A stretch of 23,807 bases of DNA, from the NCBI GenBank assembly GCA_964572855.1, contig CAZNGF010000049.1:1-23807 (forward strand), read 5' to 3'. This stretch comes from CAZNGF01 sp964572855 (GTDB taxonomy: Bacteria; Bipolaricaulota; Bipolaricaulia; RBG-16-55-9; JAJCYT01). The notes below the pieces were generated by a model, which was given only the letters and a program-made list of their open reading frames with translations, made no database searches and was not told the origin of the DNA. Both the position numbers and the translations under genes were made by a program. Shown here piece by piece: positions 1 to 7,210 of this stretch; the stretch's first letter is position 1, and every line of letters starts with the position of its first letter.

Positions 1-81
1 TGGCTGGAAGGCCGGCGGCTGGACCCGCCGGCGAAGATGACCAAGGAACAGATCAAGGAGCGCTTGCAGGCGAGCAAGTAA
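1..81 (+). CDS. C-terminal end of an unidentified protein (5' partial)
   Basis: Reading from base 1 gives 26 codons and a TAA stop at 79-81. The residues are mostly basic and hydrophilic, with a helical-looking Lys/Glu-rich tail (KEQIKERLQASK). Codon use matches the real genes of the window (G or C in most third positions), so I take it as the end of a gene that begins outside. There is too little sequence to name a family. It could also be a chance open frame, since only 81 bases are visible. Confidence 0.5.
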   Translation, partial: WLEGRRLDPPAKMTKEQIKERLQASK

Positions 82-85
82 TGCA

Positions 86-140
86 GGACCTGCCGTGCAG
101 GCCGCTTGGACCCGATTCGGCCCGCAAAATGGGCTCTACT
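86..140. repeat. Hairpin-rich intergenic repeat, copy 1
   Basis: This stretch follows the stop codon at 81. It contains ggacctgccgtgcaggcc (CCTG/CAGG hairpin) and then ggcccgcaaaatgggctctact. The same layout, with the same closing segment ggcccgca..gggctctact, recurs at 22587-22636. The two copies flank different genes, so this is a dispersed element rather than part of a gene. The rest of the spacer (141-271) shows nothing I can name. Confidence 0.6.
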
Positions 141-271
141 GACTTCCCGGCCTCACTCGGCAGTGATCCGACCGCGCTGCTGCGCGCCTCGGACCACGAC
201 CCGGTCGAGGTGAGAATGAATCATTCCGCGCGGACACGGTGCTCACGGGGCAATTCCGATTCCAGGCCGCT

Positions 272-2197
272 TCAAAGCAAGTCCCAGTAAGCGTAGAAGG
301 CCGAAAAGGCGCCGAGCGCGAGCGTCACCCCGGTAAAGCCGAAGCGCCAGCCGCGGCTGTCCACGCGCTTGCACAGGACGACGACGTTCAGGCAGGCGAG
401 CGCGGCCGTCCCAAAGGCCGCCCACCGCACCCCCAGCATCCACGGTTCGAGCGAAGCGGGCAGGCCGAGGATCAGCACGGCCCAGGTGTCCAGTTCGGCA
501 AACGTCTGGATCGCTTGGTACAGAAATCCGATGTAGGCGGTCGTCACCCCCGCTGCAACTACGCCCGCGAGCGCACGCTGCAGGCGAAACGCGTCCCAAA
601 CGGCGTGTCGAAGGAGGAGGGGGTTCGTGGAAAACGCGATGACAACGCCTAGCAATCCCCCTATCAGCAGGCCGAGCGCATCCGCATTGCCCTCGCCGTA
701 GACGAGGCGCGCCCACGCAACCATCCGCGCCTTGGGGATCACCCCGGTGAAGAAGCGAACGGCGGGCATGGTCGCGATACAGCTGGCTTCCGGTTGCTGG
801 GAGGGCGCGTCCAGAAAGTGGTCCCGAATCCGGTCGGCGCACGCGTGGCCCGCCACGCCGTGTCCGAGTCCTGGGAACTCGAAAAAGTAGGCGTTTGGCA
901 GTGCTTGGGCCGCCCTGCGGCCGCTGGCCGGTGGCGTGATGGGATCGTATTCCCCCGCGAGGACCAACGTCGGGGTCGCCACGGTCACGGGATGCTGGAA
1001 CCCCGGCTCGGCCCGGCCCACGTCCCACACCGAGCACACCTCAGGCCCAACGTGCGCGAGCGCGGAGGCCAGCCGGGGGTAAGCTTGCTGAACGCGTTCG
1101 ACCTCGAAGGGGTTGGGCGACCGGTCCTCGCGGCACCGGACCGTGTAGTGCAAGCCGTCTGCCAAGCGCCCTGCGCCGCTGCTGGACGTTCCCCCGTCGA
1201 GGTGAAACCTGAACCGCTCCAGCCCCTCGACCTGGCCCTGGTGGACCTGATGAATCAGGCGTGGCAACACGGGGATAAGCTCTGTCTCGTAAAGGGCCTC
1301 GAACACGGTGTAGACCAGGTCGTCCCCGTGGTAGTCGGTCTCGGCGCGGGGGAGACGGAGGGGCGTCTCGTTGAGGCGCTCCACGGCGTCGTAGAACGCC
1401 CTTTCAAGCTGAGGGAAGGCCTCAGCGCAGGCGCGATCCGCGGCGCAGCCCTGGAACAGGCTCTGAAGCCCGCTCTGCAGCGCCTCGGGGAAGTGACGGA
1501 AATGGGGCTCGGCCGGAGAGGTTCCCGAGTCGAACACGACGCTGCGCACGAACTGCGGGTGCTCACGGGCCGTCACCAGCGCCAGTTTGGCGCCGTAGGA
1601 GATCCCGTAGAGGTTGACGCGCTCGTAGCCCAGGACCTGAGCGAGGGCGCGCAGGTCGTGTGCGCTTTGGACGGAGTTGTAGGCGGCCACGTCGATGTCG
1701 CGTCGGCGCAGCCGTTTGAAGCAAGCGCGCACGGCCTTCCTGAGTTCGTCTTCCCCGCCGGCTCGGACGCGCGCCTCCGCCCCTTGCACCTCAGGGCAGT
1801 CGAGCAACGGTCGCGAGAAGCCCGTGCCGCGCTGGTCGAGGGTTACGACGTCCCGCGCCTCCCGCAGCGAGTCGTGGTAGAGCCAATTTACGCTGCTTGT
1901 TCCGCCGCCGCCGGGGCCGCCGTCCAAGTAGACTACGGGGTCCGGGGCGGGCGCGTTGGCTTTGCTTTCCAGTACGGCAACGGCCAATTTGATATGGGGC
2001 CCTCCAGGCTTGTCGTGCCGTTCGGGCACGACAAGGTAGCCGCAGCGCACGTCGTCGACGCTGGCGTCGTCGAAGGGGCAGGTCGAGGGTTCGAAACGGG
2101 GCACGGTCGCCGGCGCGTTCCCCAGCGCGACAACGCTTGCGGCCGCCGTCAGCAACACGGCGCCCCCAAGCAATCGACACAGAACCGATAAAATCAT
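272..2197 (-). CDS. Secreted TAP-type alpha/beta hydrolase with C-terminal membrane domain
   Basis: This 641-residue protein resembles tripeptidyl-aminopeptidase-like (TAP) serine hydrolases, which remove short peptides or hydrolyse esters outside the cytoplasm. A signal peptide covers about residues 1-26. LDGGPGG (91-97) forms the oxyanion region, GISYG places the nucleophile at Ser200, GEYDPIT gives Asp418 and GLGHG gives His446. The TAP C-terminal Cys-containing segment follows. TAP proteins usually end near residue 480-500. This one continues with about 150 residues carrying roughly four hydrophobic segments (about 505-525, 543-562, 585-606, 618-638), which would anchor the enzyme in the membrane. 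The start is the ATG at 2195-2197, directly after a palindrome that holds the -10 box. Catalytic class is well supported; the substrate is unknown. Confidence 0.85.
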   Translation of the reverse strand: MILSVLCRLLGGAVLLTAAASVVALGNAPATVPRFEPSTCPFDDASVDDVRCGYLVVPERHDKPGGPHIKLAVAVLESKANAPAPDPVVYLDGGPGGGGTSSVNWLYHDSLREARDVVTLDQRGTGFSRPLLDCPEVQGAEARVRAGGEDELRKAVRACFKRLRRRDIDVAAYNSVQSAHDLRALAQVLGYERVNLYGISYGAKLALVTAREHPQFVRSVVFDSGTSPAEPHFRHFPEALQSGLQSLFQGCAADRACAEAFPQLERAFYDAVERLNETPLRLPRAETDYHGDDLVYTVFEALYETELIPVLPRLIHQVHQGQVEGLERFRFHLDGGTSSSGAGRLADGLHYTVRCREDRSPNPFEVERVQQAYPRLASALAHVGPEVCSVWDVGRAEPGFQHPVTVATPTLVLAGEYDPITPPASGRRAAQALPNAYFFEFPGLGHGVAGHACADRIRDHFLDAPSQQPEASCIATMPAVRFFTGVIPKARMVAWARLVYGEGNADALGLLIGGLLGVVIAFSTNPLLLRHAVWDAFRLQRALAGVVAAGVTTAYIGFLYQAIQTFAELDTWAVLILGLPASLEPWMLGVRWAAFGTAALACLNVVVLCKRVDSRGWRFGFTGVTLALGAFSAFYAYWDLL

Positions 2198-2198
2198 G

Positions 2199-2243
2199 AG
2201 CTATCTTCGGCTGCAAGATAGCTGAAATCGAAACAGAATTCAA
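2199..2243 (-). promoter_or_regulatory. Promoter with palindromic operator over the -10 box
   Basis: On the minus strand, TTGAAT (2238-2243) is followed after exactly 17 bases by TATCTT (2215-2220), a good sigma-70 type pair for the TAP-type hydrolase. The -10 lies in a perfect inverted repeat: agctatctt (2199-2207), a 7-base centre, and aagatagct (2215-2223). The repeat ends one base before the ATG. A repressor bound here would block both polymerase and ribosome access. The transcript would also start inside the palindrome. No candidate repressor gene lies next to it. Confidence 0.6.
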
Positions 2244-2324
2244 GTGCCGACGCGTTGGCTTTCGGCTGTTAAAGACGCGCGATTGGCGCACAGGCCATGG
2301 GGGTCAACGGGCTGCCGATCAGGA

Positions 2325-3233
2325 TCAAAACAGCGCCTCGACGAACTCCTCGGCCTTGAACGGCTGCAGGTCCTCGGCTCGCTCGCCCACGCCGATGAAC
2401 TTGACGGGCAGCTCCAGCTGCGAGGTCACGGTCAGGACCGAGCCGCCCTTGGCGGTGGAGTCGAGCTTGGTGACGACCAGGCCCGTGAGCGGCACGGCCT
2501 CGTTGAACTTCTGCGCTTGAGAAAGCGCGTTTTGGCCCGTGGTGGCGTCCAGCACGAGCAGGCGCTCGTCTGCGGGGCGGCCCAGGCGCTTTTCGACCAC
2601 GCGGTTGACCTTCTTGAGCTCCTCCATCAGGTTGTCGTTGGTCTGGAGCCGGCCGGCCGTGTCGATCAAGAGCACGCCGCCGGCCTTCTCGGCGTGGGCG
2701 ATGGCATCATACGCCACGGCGCTGGGATCGGCGCCGTGCTGGTGGCGCACGAAGTCGGCGTCCAGGCGCTGCGCCCAGATCTCGAGCTGCTCGATGGCCG
2801 CGGCGCGGAAGGTATCGCCGGCCGCCAGCGTCACGGGCCTGCGGCCCTCGTCCTTGAAGCGTTGGGCCAGCTTGGCTATGGTGGTCGTCTTGCCCGAGCC
2901 GTTCACGCCCAGCATCAGGATCACGCTCAGCCGGTCGGCGCGCAGGTTCAGCTCGCCCTCGTGTTGTTTGAGCCGTTCGGTGATCACCTGACGGAACACC
3001 GGGATGACCTGGGCCGGGTCGTCGAGCCCGTCCTGCTTGACGCGCGCCTTGAGCGCATCGATCAGTTCGGTCGTCGTGGTCATGCCCACGTCGCCTAGAA
3101 CCAGCACCTCCTCCAGCTCCTCCAGCAGCTCCTGGTCGATGCGCCGGTGCGCGCCCACCACGCGCTCCAGGTTGGAGACGAGCTGGTCGCGCGTCTTCTG
3201 CAGTCCCGATTTCAACCGTTTCAGCCAGCTCAT
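2325..3233 (-). CDS. ftsY: Signal recognition particle receptor FtsY
   Basis: FtsY is the membrane-associated GTPase that docks the SRP-ribosome complex at the Sec translocon for co-translational insertion of membrane proteins. The 302 residues show the helical N domain (about 1-90) and the NG GTPase core: GVNGSGKTT (109-117), DTFRAAA (140-146), DTAGRL (191-196), TKLD (255-258) and GVGE (281-284). DTFRAAA together with a C-terminus ending shortly after GVGERAEDLQPF marks FtsY rather than Ffh, because no Met-rich M domain follows. The acidic A domain of E. coli FtsY is absent, as in many bacteria. The ATG at 3231-3233 has GAGAGG upstream. The gene is transcribed towards the TAP-type hydrolase but 127 bases separate them, and the hydrolase has its own promoter. 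Confidence 0.97.
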   Translation of the reverse strand: MSWLKRLKSGLQKTRDQLVSNLERVVGAHRRIDQELLEELEEVLVLGDVGMTTTTELIDALKARVKQDGLDDPAQVIPVFRQVITERLKQHEGELNLRADRLSVILMLGVNGSGKTTTIAKLAQRFKDEGRRPVTLAAGDTFRAAAIEQLEIWAQRLDADFVRHQHGADPSAVAYDAIAHAEKAGGVLLIDTAGRLQTNDNLMEELKKVNRVVEKRLGRPADERLLVLDATTGQNALSQAQKFNEAVPLTGLVVTKLDSTAKGGSVLTVTSQLELPVKFIGVGERAEDLQPFKAEEFVEALF

Positions 3234-3275
3234 AAACAGGCCTCTCTTCTCAAACTTGGGTAGATAATAGGGTTC

Positions 3276-3510
3276 TCATGTACGACCAAGCCCCAAACTG
3301 AGCGAAAGCTTGGCGTTGATCTGCTTCATTTGCGTCGATGTCACTTTCCCGATCTTCCGCGCGATAACGGTTTCAGGTACGGTCATGAGAAATTCAGCCC
3401 GTACGATTGATGTCTTCTTGAGACCGTTTGCCTGCGTCGGAGAGAGTTCGAGTTCCGTTTCTTGCAAAAGGGAAAGGCACGATGACGATGTCACCTTGGT
3501 CAAAGCTCAT
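3276..3510 (-). pseudogene. Internally deleted and frameshifted MazF/PemK-family toxin
   Basis: An ATG at 3508-3510 begins MSFDQGDIVIVPFPF, the classic N-terminus of MazF/PemK endoribonuclease toxins. That frame then loses homology and ends at a TGA about 42 codons in. A different frame of the same strand holds the family's C-terminal half: TELELSPTQANGLKKTSIVR and then the IARKIGKVTSTQMKQI segment, ending at 3276. Intact members are about 105-115 residues; the whole locus here could encode only about 78. The middle (roughly 30-45 residues, including the core RNase fold) is missing and the two ends are out of frame. The ATG overlaps the end of the antitoxin gene by 11 bases, as expected of an operonic toxin. 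The C-terminal frame alone could start at a TTG (3501-3503), but its first 20 residues are not MazF-like. Confidence 0.85.
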
Positions 3511-3703
3511 ACAGATCGTCCTCGTCGTCTCTCCAAATCTTTTCCAAGGATTGCTGCTGCAACTGCAAGGAGTCGGTGACGGTCGGGTCGGACGCCTTTT
3601 GTTTCAGGTATCCAATGAAGTCCATCACGACTGCAATCTGGTGCGGAGGCAGTGTCTCCAGCGCCTGGAGCACACGTTTCCGCTCCTCAAGTGAAAGCGC
3701 CAT
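3500..3703 (-). CDS. Antitoxin of a MazF-type toxin-antitoxin pair
   Basis: This 67-residue protein has a helical N-terminal part (SLEERKRVLQALETLPPHQI, then a VMDFIGYLKQK segment) and an acidic C-terminal tail with IWRDDEDDLYEL. This layout is typical of small antitoxins such as the DUF2281-like group, whose Trp/acidic tail wraps the toxin. It ends with TGA at 3500-3502, inside the first codons of the MazF-like remnant. The ATG at 3701-3703 has GGAGAAGG upstream. With the toxin destroyed, this antitoxin is either a harmless relic or retained to neutralise a related toxin elsewhere. The family assignment rests on the tail motif and the neighbour. Confidence 0.75.
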   Translation of the reverse strand: MALSLEERKRVLQALETLPPHQIAVVMDFIGYLKQKASDPTVTDSLQLQQQSLEKIWRDDEDDLYEL

Positions 3704-3795
3704 CCAGTCATCACCTTCTCCGAATGAACCGTCATTGTCTCATAGCCAAGATAACAAACCCGATGGGATTCCCCAACTCGTCCCGCGTTTACGAG

Positions 3796-3824
3796 TTGAG
3801 TTCCGCGCGGCGCCGGGGTACAGT
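3796..3824 (+). promoter_or_regulatory. Promoter of the aminotransferase gene
   Basis: TTGAGT (3796-3801) and TACAGT (3819-3824) are 17 bases apart. Transcription would start near 3831, and an AAGGAGG ribosome binding site (3834-3840) lies five bases before the ATG at 3846. The 5' leader would be only about 15 bases. Confidence 0.6.
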
Positions 3825-3845
3825 AACGACGGCAAGGAGGCGTTT

Positions 3846-5075
3846 ATGCTTTCGCTTTCGGAGCGCGCCGAGCGCATGCCCACCTCCCCCATTCGGCGGC
3901 TGCTGCCCCTGGCCGACGCCGCCAAGAAGGCGGGCAAAACGGTCTTCCACCTCAACATCGGACAGCCCGACATTCACACCCCCGCGCCGTTCTTCGAGGG
4001 CGTGCGGCGGTTCCCGGACGTGGTGGCCTACAGCCCGTCGCAGGGCGTGCCCGCGGCGCGCGAGGCCCTGGCGGCCTACTACAAGCGCCACGGGATCGAC
4101 CTCGACCCGGACCAGATCGTCGTGACCGTCGGCGGCAGCGAGGCCGTGCTGTTCGCGCTGCTAACCGCGTGCAACCCCGGCGACGAGGCGCTCGTGCCCG
4201 AGCCGTTCTACGCCAACTACAAGGGCTACGCCGTGCAGGCCGGCGTCACGATCAAGCCGATCACGACCCGCGCTGAGCACGGCTTCCGGCTGCCCGATCA
4301 AGAGACGATCCAGTCCCTGGTCACGCCGCGGACGCGCGCGCTCCTGTTCTGCAGCCCCGGCAACCCCACGGGCGTCGTCTACACGCGCGAGGAGATGGAG
4401 CGGCTCAAGGCCGTGGCGCTGGAGAAGAACCTGTACCTGATCTCGGACGAGGTGTATCGCGAATTCGTCTACGACGGCCGGGAACACGTGAGCGCGTTCC
4501 ACCTGGGCGGCCTGGACGAACACGCCATCCTGGTCGACAGCATCTCGAAGCGCTTCTCGGCCTGCGGGGCGCGCGTGGGCTGCATCGCCAGCCGCAACAA
4601 ACAGGTCATGGGCGCGGCGCTCAAGTTCGCCCAGGCGCGCCTGAGCCCGCCGGCGCTCGGCGAGCTGGGCATGATCGCGATGTTGAACGCCCCCGACAGC
4701 GAGGCGCGCGTGCGCGCGATGATCGACCGGTTCGAGGCGCGCCGGGACGTCCTGTTCGAGGGACTGAGCACGATCCCCGAGCTCGTGTGTCGCAAGCCAG
4801 CGGGCGCGTTCTACCTGCAGGCCAAGCTGCCCGTGGACGACGGCGAGGCGTTTGCCCAGTGGATGTTGAGCGAGTTCGACGCAGACGGCGCCACGGTCAT
4901 GCTCGCCCCCGCGGCGGACTTCTACGCCACGCCGGGCCTGGGCCGCGACGAGGTGCGCATCGCCTACGTGCTCAAGCGGGAATCGCTGAAGCGGTCGGTC
5001 GAGATCCTGAAGGCGGGTCTGGTGGCTTATCCGGACTCGCCGGTTGGAGCCGGTCCGCAGCAGCAGCGGGGTTGA
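3846..5075 (+). CDS. Class I PLP-dependent aminotransferase
   Basis: This 409-residue cytoplasmic enzyme belongs to fold-type I aminotransferases (aspartate/aromatic/alanine group), which exchange an amino group between an amino acid and a 2-oxo acid through pyridoxal phosphate. Visible marks are the N-terminal NIGQPD (37-42), GGSEAV (96-101), SPGNPTG with the PLP-binding Asn173, SDEVY (200-204), the Schiff-base lysine in SISKRFS (Lys235) and the carboxylate-binding Arg371 in VRIAY. The ATG at 3846 is preceded by a strong AAGGAGG. The upstream open frame continues but lacks homology, so it is not part of the gene. The substrate cannot be read from sequence. It is similar in type to archaeal and bacterial 'aspartate aminotransferase' proteins of about 400 residues. 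The last 15 residues (Gly/Gln-rich) extend past the family end. Confidence 0.93.
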   Translation: MLSLSERAERMPTSPIRRLLPLADAAKKAGKTVFHLNIGQPDIHTPAPFFEGVRRFPDVVAYSPSQGVPAAREALAAYYKRHGIDLDPDQIVVTVGGSEAVLFALLTACNPGDEALVPEPFYANYKGYAVQAGVTIKPITTRAEHGFRLPDQETIQSLVTPRTRALLFCSPGNPTGVVYTREEMERLKAVALEKNLYLISDEVYREFVYDGREHVSAFHLGGLDEHAILVDSISKRFSACGARVGCIASRNKQVMGAALKFAQARLSPPALGELGMIAMLNAPDSEARVRAMIDRFEARRDVLFEGLSTIPELVCRKPAGAFYLQAKLPVDDGEAFAQWMLSEFDADGATVMLAPAADFYATPGLGRDEVRIAYVLKRESLKRSVEILKAGLVAYPDSPVGAGPQQQRG

Positions 5076-5112
5076 GAAGCAACAGACGATAGGCAAGCCC
5101 ATCGGCATAGCG

Positions 5113-5892
5113 TTAGAGCTCGTCCTCCAACACTTGGAAAAACGCCTCGCGAGCGCCGCGCTCGATCCAGGGTAGGTGGCCGCAGCGCCCCAACAACACG
5201 AAGCGGAAATCCGTCAGCACGCGCGCCAGCGGCGCGCACACGCCGGCGACCGGGTGCGGGTCGGAATCGCCGTGGATCGCCAGCACGGGACAGCGGATGT
5301 GCTCGGCAAGATCGAGCAGCGCGCCCGTGCGCCGCAATTCGGCCGCCTCTCCCCACACCTTTTGGTGCAGTTCGAGCTGGTGTGCGATCACCTCGGTGTC
5401 GAGCGTGAGCGGGTCGCAGTGATCCGCCTTGGTCAGTAGTTCGCTCTCGCGTAGCACAGCCGCGTCCTTGCCCGATGCGAACGGATCGCCCAGCAGGTCG
5501 AGCAGCGTCTCCAGCTCCTGCCGCTCGTCGGGCGCGAGGCGTTCCAGGCGCGCCGCCCGAATCCCTGCGGCGTAGCGGTCCTCGAACGCGGCGCTCCCGA
5601 CCAAAACGAGCTTCTTCACCAACGCCGGGTGCCGCGCCGCGACGATGAACCCCAGCAACGCCCCCCAGGACGAGCCGATCAGCGTCGTGGGGCCGGCGGC
5701 GTGGGCGGCCAGCACCTCGGCCAATTCCTCGACCTGGCCGTCGAGCGAGTCGGCCGTTTGCAGCGGCTCCAGCACGCCGCGTTTTCGAGCGAGCTCGCGC
5801 GCCACCGGTGCCATGTAGCCCGGCGCGCCCGGCCCACCGTGCAGCACGGCCACGCGGAAGGGCGCGTCGCCGTACGTCCGCAGATTTCTCAT
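5113..5892 (-). CDS. Cytoplasmic alpha/beta hydrolase
   Basis: This 259-residue protein has the alpha/beta hydrolase order: HGGPG (18-22) near the start as oxyanion loop, GSSWG with nucleophile Ser75, an acidic residue in GDSDPHP (Asp209 or Asp211), and His239 in RCGHLPW. A helical lid (about 105-190) lies between. There is no signal peptide. Its ATG overlaps the stop of the upstream DHFR-like gene (ATGA, 4 bases), so it is translated as the last gene of the minus-strand row that begins at 7644. HGGPG occurs in prolyl iminopeptidases and related hydrolases, but the protein is shorter than those and I would not assign a substrate. Confidence 0.85.
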   Translation of the reverse strand: MRNLRTYGDAPFRVAVLHGGPGAPGYMAPVARELARKRGVLEPLQTADSLDGQVEELAEVLAAHAAGPTTLIGSSWGALLGFIVAARHPALVKKLVLVGSAAFEDRYAAGIRAARLERLAPDERQELETLLDLLGDPFASGKDAAVLRESELLTKADHCDPLTLDTEVIAHQLELHQKVWGEAAELRRTGALLDLAEHIRCPVLAIHGDSDPHPVAGVCAPLARVLTDFRFVLLGRCGHLPWIERGAREAFFQVLEDEL

Positions 5893-6419
5893 CCCGCGCT
5901 GGGCCGGTAGGTGAGCTGGACCAGCCCGCTGGGGTAGAGGCGCGACTCGGCCAAATCCAGCGGCGTTTCGACCTCGACCGGCGGGAAGAGCGGGACCCCC
6001 GTGCCCAGCAGCGTCGGGATGATGGAGACGATGTACTCGTGAACCAGCCCGCGCCGCTGAAAGGCCGCCACCACCTCGCCGCCGCCCACCAGCCAGACGC
6101 GCTCGTGCCCCTTCCGGTCAAGTTGCTCGCAGAGCGCCTCCGGCGCGGCGTCGGTGAAACGCACGTCGTCGCGGTCCGAACTCAAACTCTGGCGCGTGAG
6201 CACGTAGGACGGCTGACCGGCGTAGGGCCAGTCCGCCATGCCCGCGACCAGCTCGTAGGTCTTGCGGCCCATCACCAGCGCGTCCACCGAGGCGTAGAAG
6301 TCCGTGTAGCCGTAGTCCGTCCCCGGCTGCTCGACCGCCGAGAGCCAGTCGACGTCCCCGTCCATGCGCGCGATGTAGCCGTCCAGGCTGGCCGCGATGT
6401 AGAGAATCACCTTGGGCAT
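5889..6419 (-). CDS. Dihydrofolate reductase/RibD-like family protein
   Basis: This 176-residue protein matches the RibD C-terminal/DHFR-like family (YwjB/YyaP type), NAD(P)H-dependent reductases of mostly unknown substrate. It shows KVILYIAASLDGYIA at the start, MGRKTYE (50-56), VGGGEV (111-116) for cofactor binding, and IPTLLGTGVPLF near residue 135. I chose the ATG at 6417-6419 because GAAAGGAGG lies just upstream and the motif-bearing sequence starts there. The longer open frame, to 6584, adds 55 Arg-rich residues read out of frame from the preceding gene. It overlaps the next hydrolase by 4 bases. Confidence 0.9.
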   Translation of the reverse strand: MPKVILYIAASLDGYIARMDGDVDWLSAVEQPGTDYGYTDFYASVDALVMGRKTYELVAGMADWPYAGQPSYVLTRQSLSSDRDDVRFTDAAPEALCEQLDRKGHERVWLVGGGEVVAAFQRRGLVHEYIVSIIPTLLGTGVPLFPPVEVETPLDLAESRLYPSGLVQLTYRPSAG

Positions 6420-6433
6420 GGCTGCGCCTCCTT

Positions 6434-6783
6434 TCACAGATAAAGCGCCTTCAACGCCGGGCGCCAACTCGGGTCTTCCAGCAGGTCGGTGCTGTCGCCG
6501 AACTGATCGCCGCCGCCGATGGGCGCGTTCTCCGCGATGCGCCTGACCTCGGGGCCTCAACTCGCCCCAGCAGCGCCTCGGCAAACCCGTGCAGCGCGAT
6601 CACCCGGTACGGCCGCCCGAAGAAGGGCTTGGCCCGCTCGGGCAGCGGCTCGGTGAGCCCGAGCGCGTTGTGACGCCGGCCTAGCAGGCGCGCGACGAAC
6701 ACCAGGCTCGACAGCACATAGATCGCAAGCGTCACCCCGGCGCCCAGCAGGTTCAGTTGGGTCACGGCTCCTCCCTTCTTCAC
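6434..6783 (-). pseudogene. Small membrane-anchored protein with a single-base frameshift
   Basis: The first frame begins at GTG 6783 (or, after the GGGAGGA site, at GTG 6765). It encodes one hydrophobic helix (LLGAGVTLAIYVLSSLVFVA) followed by a basic segment and PYRVIALHGFAEALLGRVEAP. At the run gggg (6551-6554, CCCC on the coding strand) the frame switches to unrelated Arg/Ser-rich sequence. If one C is added there, the frame continues as EVRRIAENAPIGGGDQFGDS and on to LKALYL, ending with TGA at 6434-6436, fifteen bases before the next ATG. The restored product would be about 110-116 residues. I do not recognise the family. The lesion could be a true mutation or a base-call error in a homopolymer. 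Confidence 0.75.
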
Positions 6784-6790
6784 TCTCGGT

Positions 6791-7120
6791 TCAAAGGTCC
6801 GCGATCTCCGGATCGATCTCCAGGAACTCCACCGGCGCGCCGTCGGACACGATGAAGGCCACCCGCACGCCCGGCGCCGGGCTGTTGGGTTCGATCAGGA
6901 TTTCCTTTCCTTCGAGCACGGCCTCCAGATCGTCTACCTCGAAGGCCACGTGCGGGGTCGTCTGCACCAGCTCGGGCAGCGGGCAGTCGGGGTCGAAGCG
7001 CATCCACTCGATCCCGTAGGGGCTTGCTTCAAAACCCGACACAAACATCTTCAGATGTGCCAGGTAGCGCTCGCCCTCGCGGGATTCGTCCGTCGGAATA
7101 CCGATGTGATGGTAGCGCAC
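6791..7120 (-). CDS. VOC-family (glyoxalase/bleomycin-resistance fold) protein
   Basis: This 109-residue protein is a single-domain vicinal-oxygen-chelate member. Its sequence starts YHHIGIPTDE, continues with SPYGIEWMRFDPDCPLPELV and HVAFEVDDLEAVLEGKEIL, and ends in APVEFLEID. His at the start (HHIGIP) and Glu near the end (EFLEI) fit metal-ligand positions of the fold. I chose GTG 7118-7120 because AAAGGAG lies five bases upstream and the fold begins there; GTG 7124-7126 is an alternative. The open frame continues upstream to 7210 into an acetyltransferase remnant. The reaction is unknown; many relatives are uncharacterised. Confidence 0.85.
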   Translation of the reverse strand: MRYHHIGIPTDESREGERYLAHLKMFVSGFEASPYGIEWMRFDPDCPLPELVQTTPHVAFEVDDLEAVLEGKEILIEPNSPAPGVRVAFIVSDGAPVEFLEIDPEIADL

Positions 7121-7210
7121 GCTCACTCCTTTCTGTGTCGTACGCGCCGCGTCGTGGACGGCCTCCAGCGCGGTCCAGTCCGTTCCTGCGTACGGCCGGA
7201 TGACGATCAC
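7121..7210 (-). pseudogene. N-terminal remnant of a GNAT acetyltransferase fused in frame to the VOC gene
   Basis: From GTG 7210 the frame encodes IVIRPYAGTDWTALEAVHDAAR, which looks like the first strand and helix of a GNAT N-acetyltransferase (IRPYxxxDWxAxxxxHDAAR). After that it runs straight into the VOC protein, and the acetyl-CoA-binding core is absent. The GTG overlaps the stop of the upstream cyclotransferase gene by 4 bases (GTGA), so the GNAT gene was once a normal member of the row. Either its remaining part was deleted, or a short fused GNAT-VOC protein is made. Confidence 0.6.

Noticed and set aside
794..2191. Long open frame on the plus strand opposite the TAP-type hydrolase
   Set aside because: It mirrors the hydrolase in the antisense frame, has no recognisable domain, and is explained by high G+C content depleting stop codons.
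3233..3300. Promoter for ftsY (TATTAT on the minus strand near 3270)
   Set aside because: A -10-like TATTAT is present but the only TTG-type -35 candidates are 14 or 21 bases away, too poorly spaced to call.
5889..6584. Longer start for the DHFR-like protein
   Set aside because: The extra 55 residues are Arg-rich, come from the preceding gene in another frame, and a strong GAAAGGAGG lies before ATG 6417-6419.
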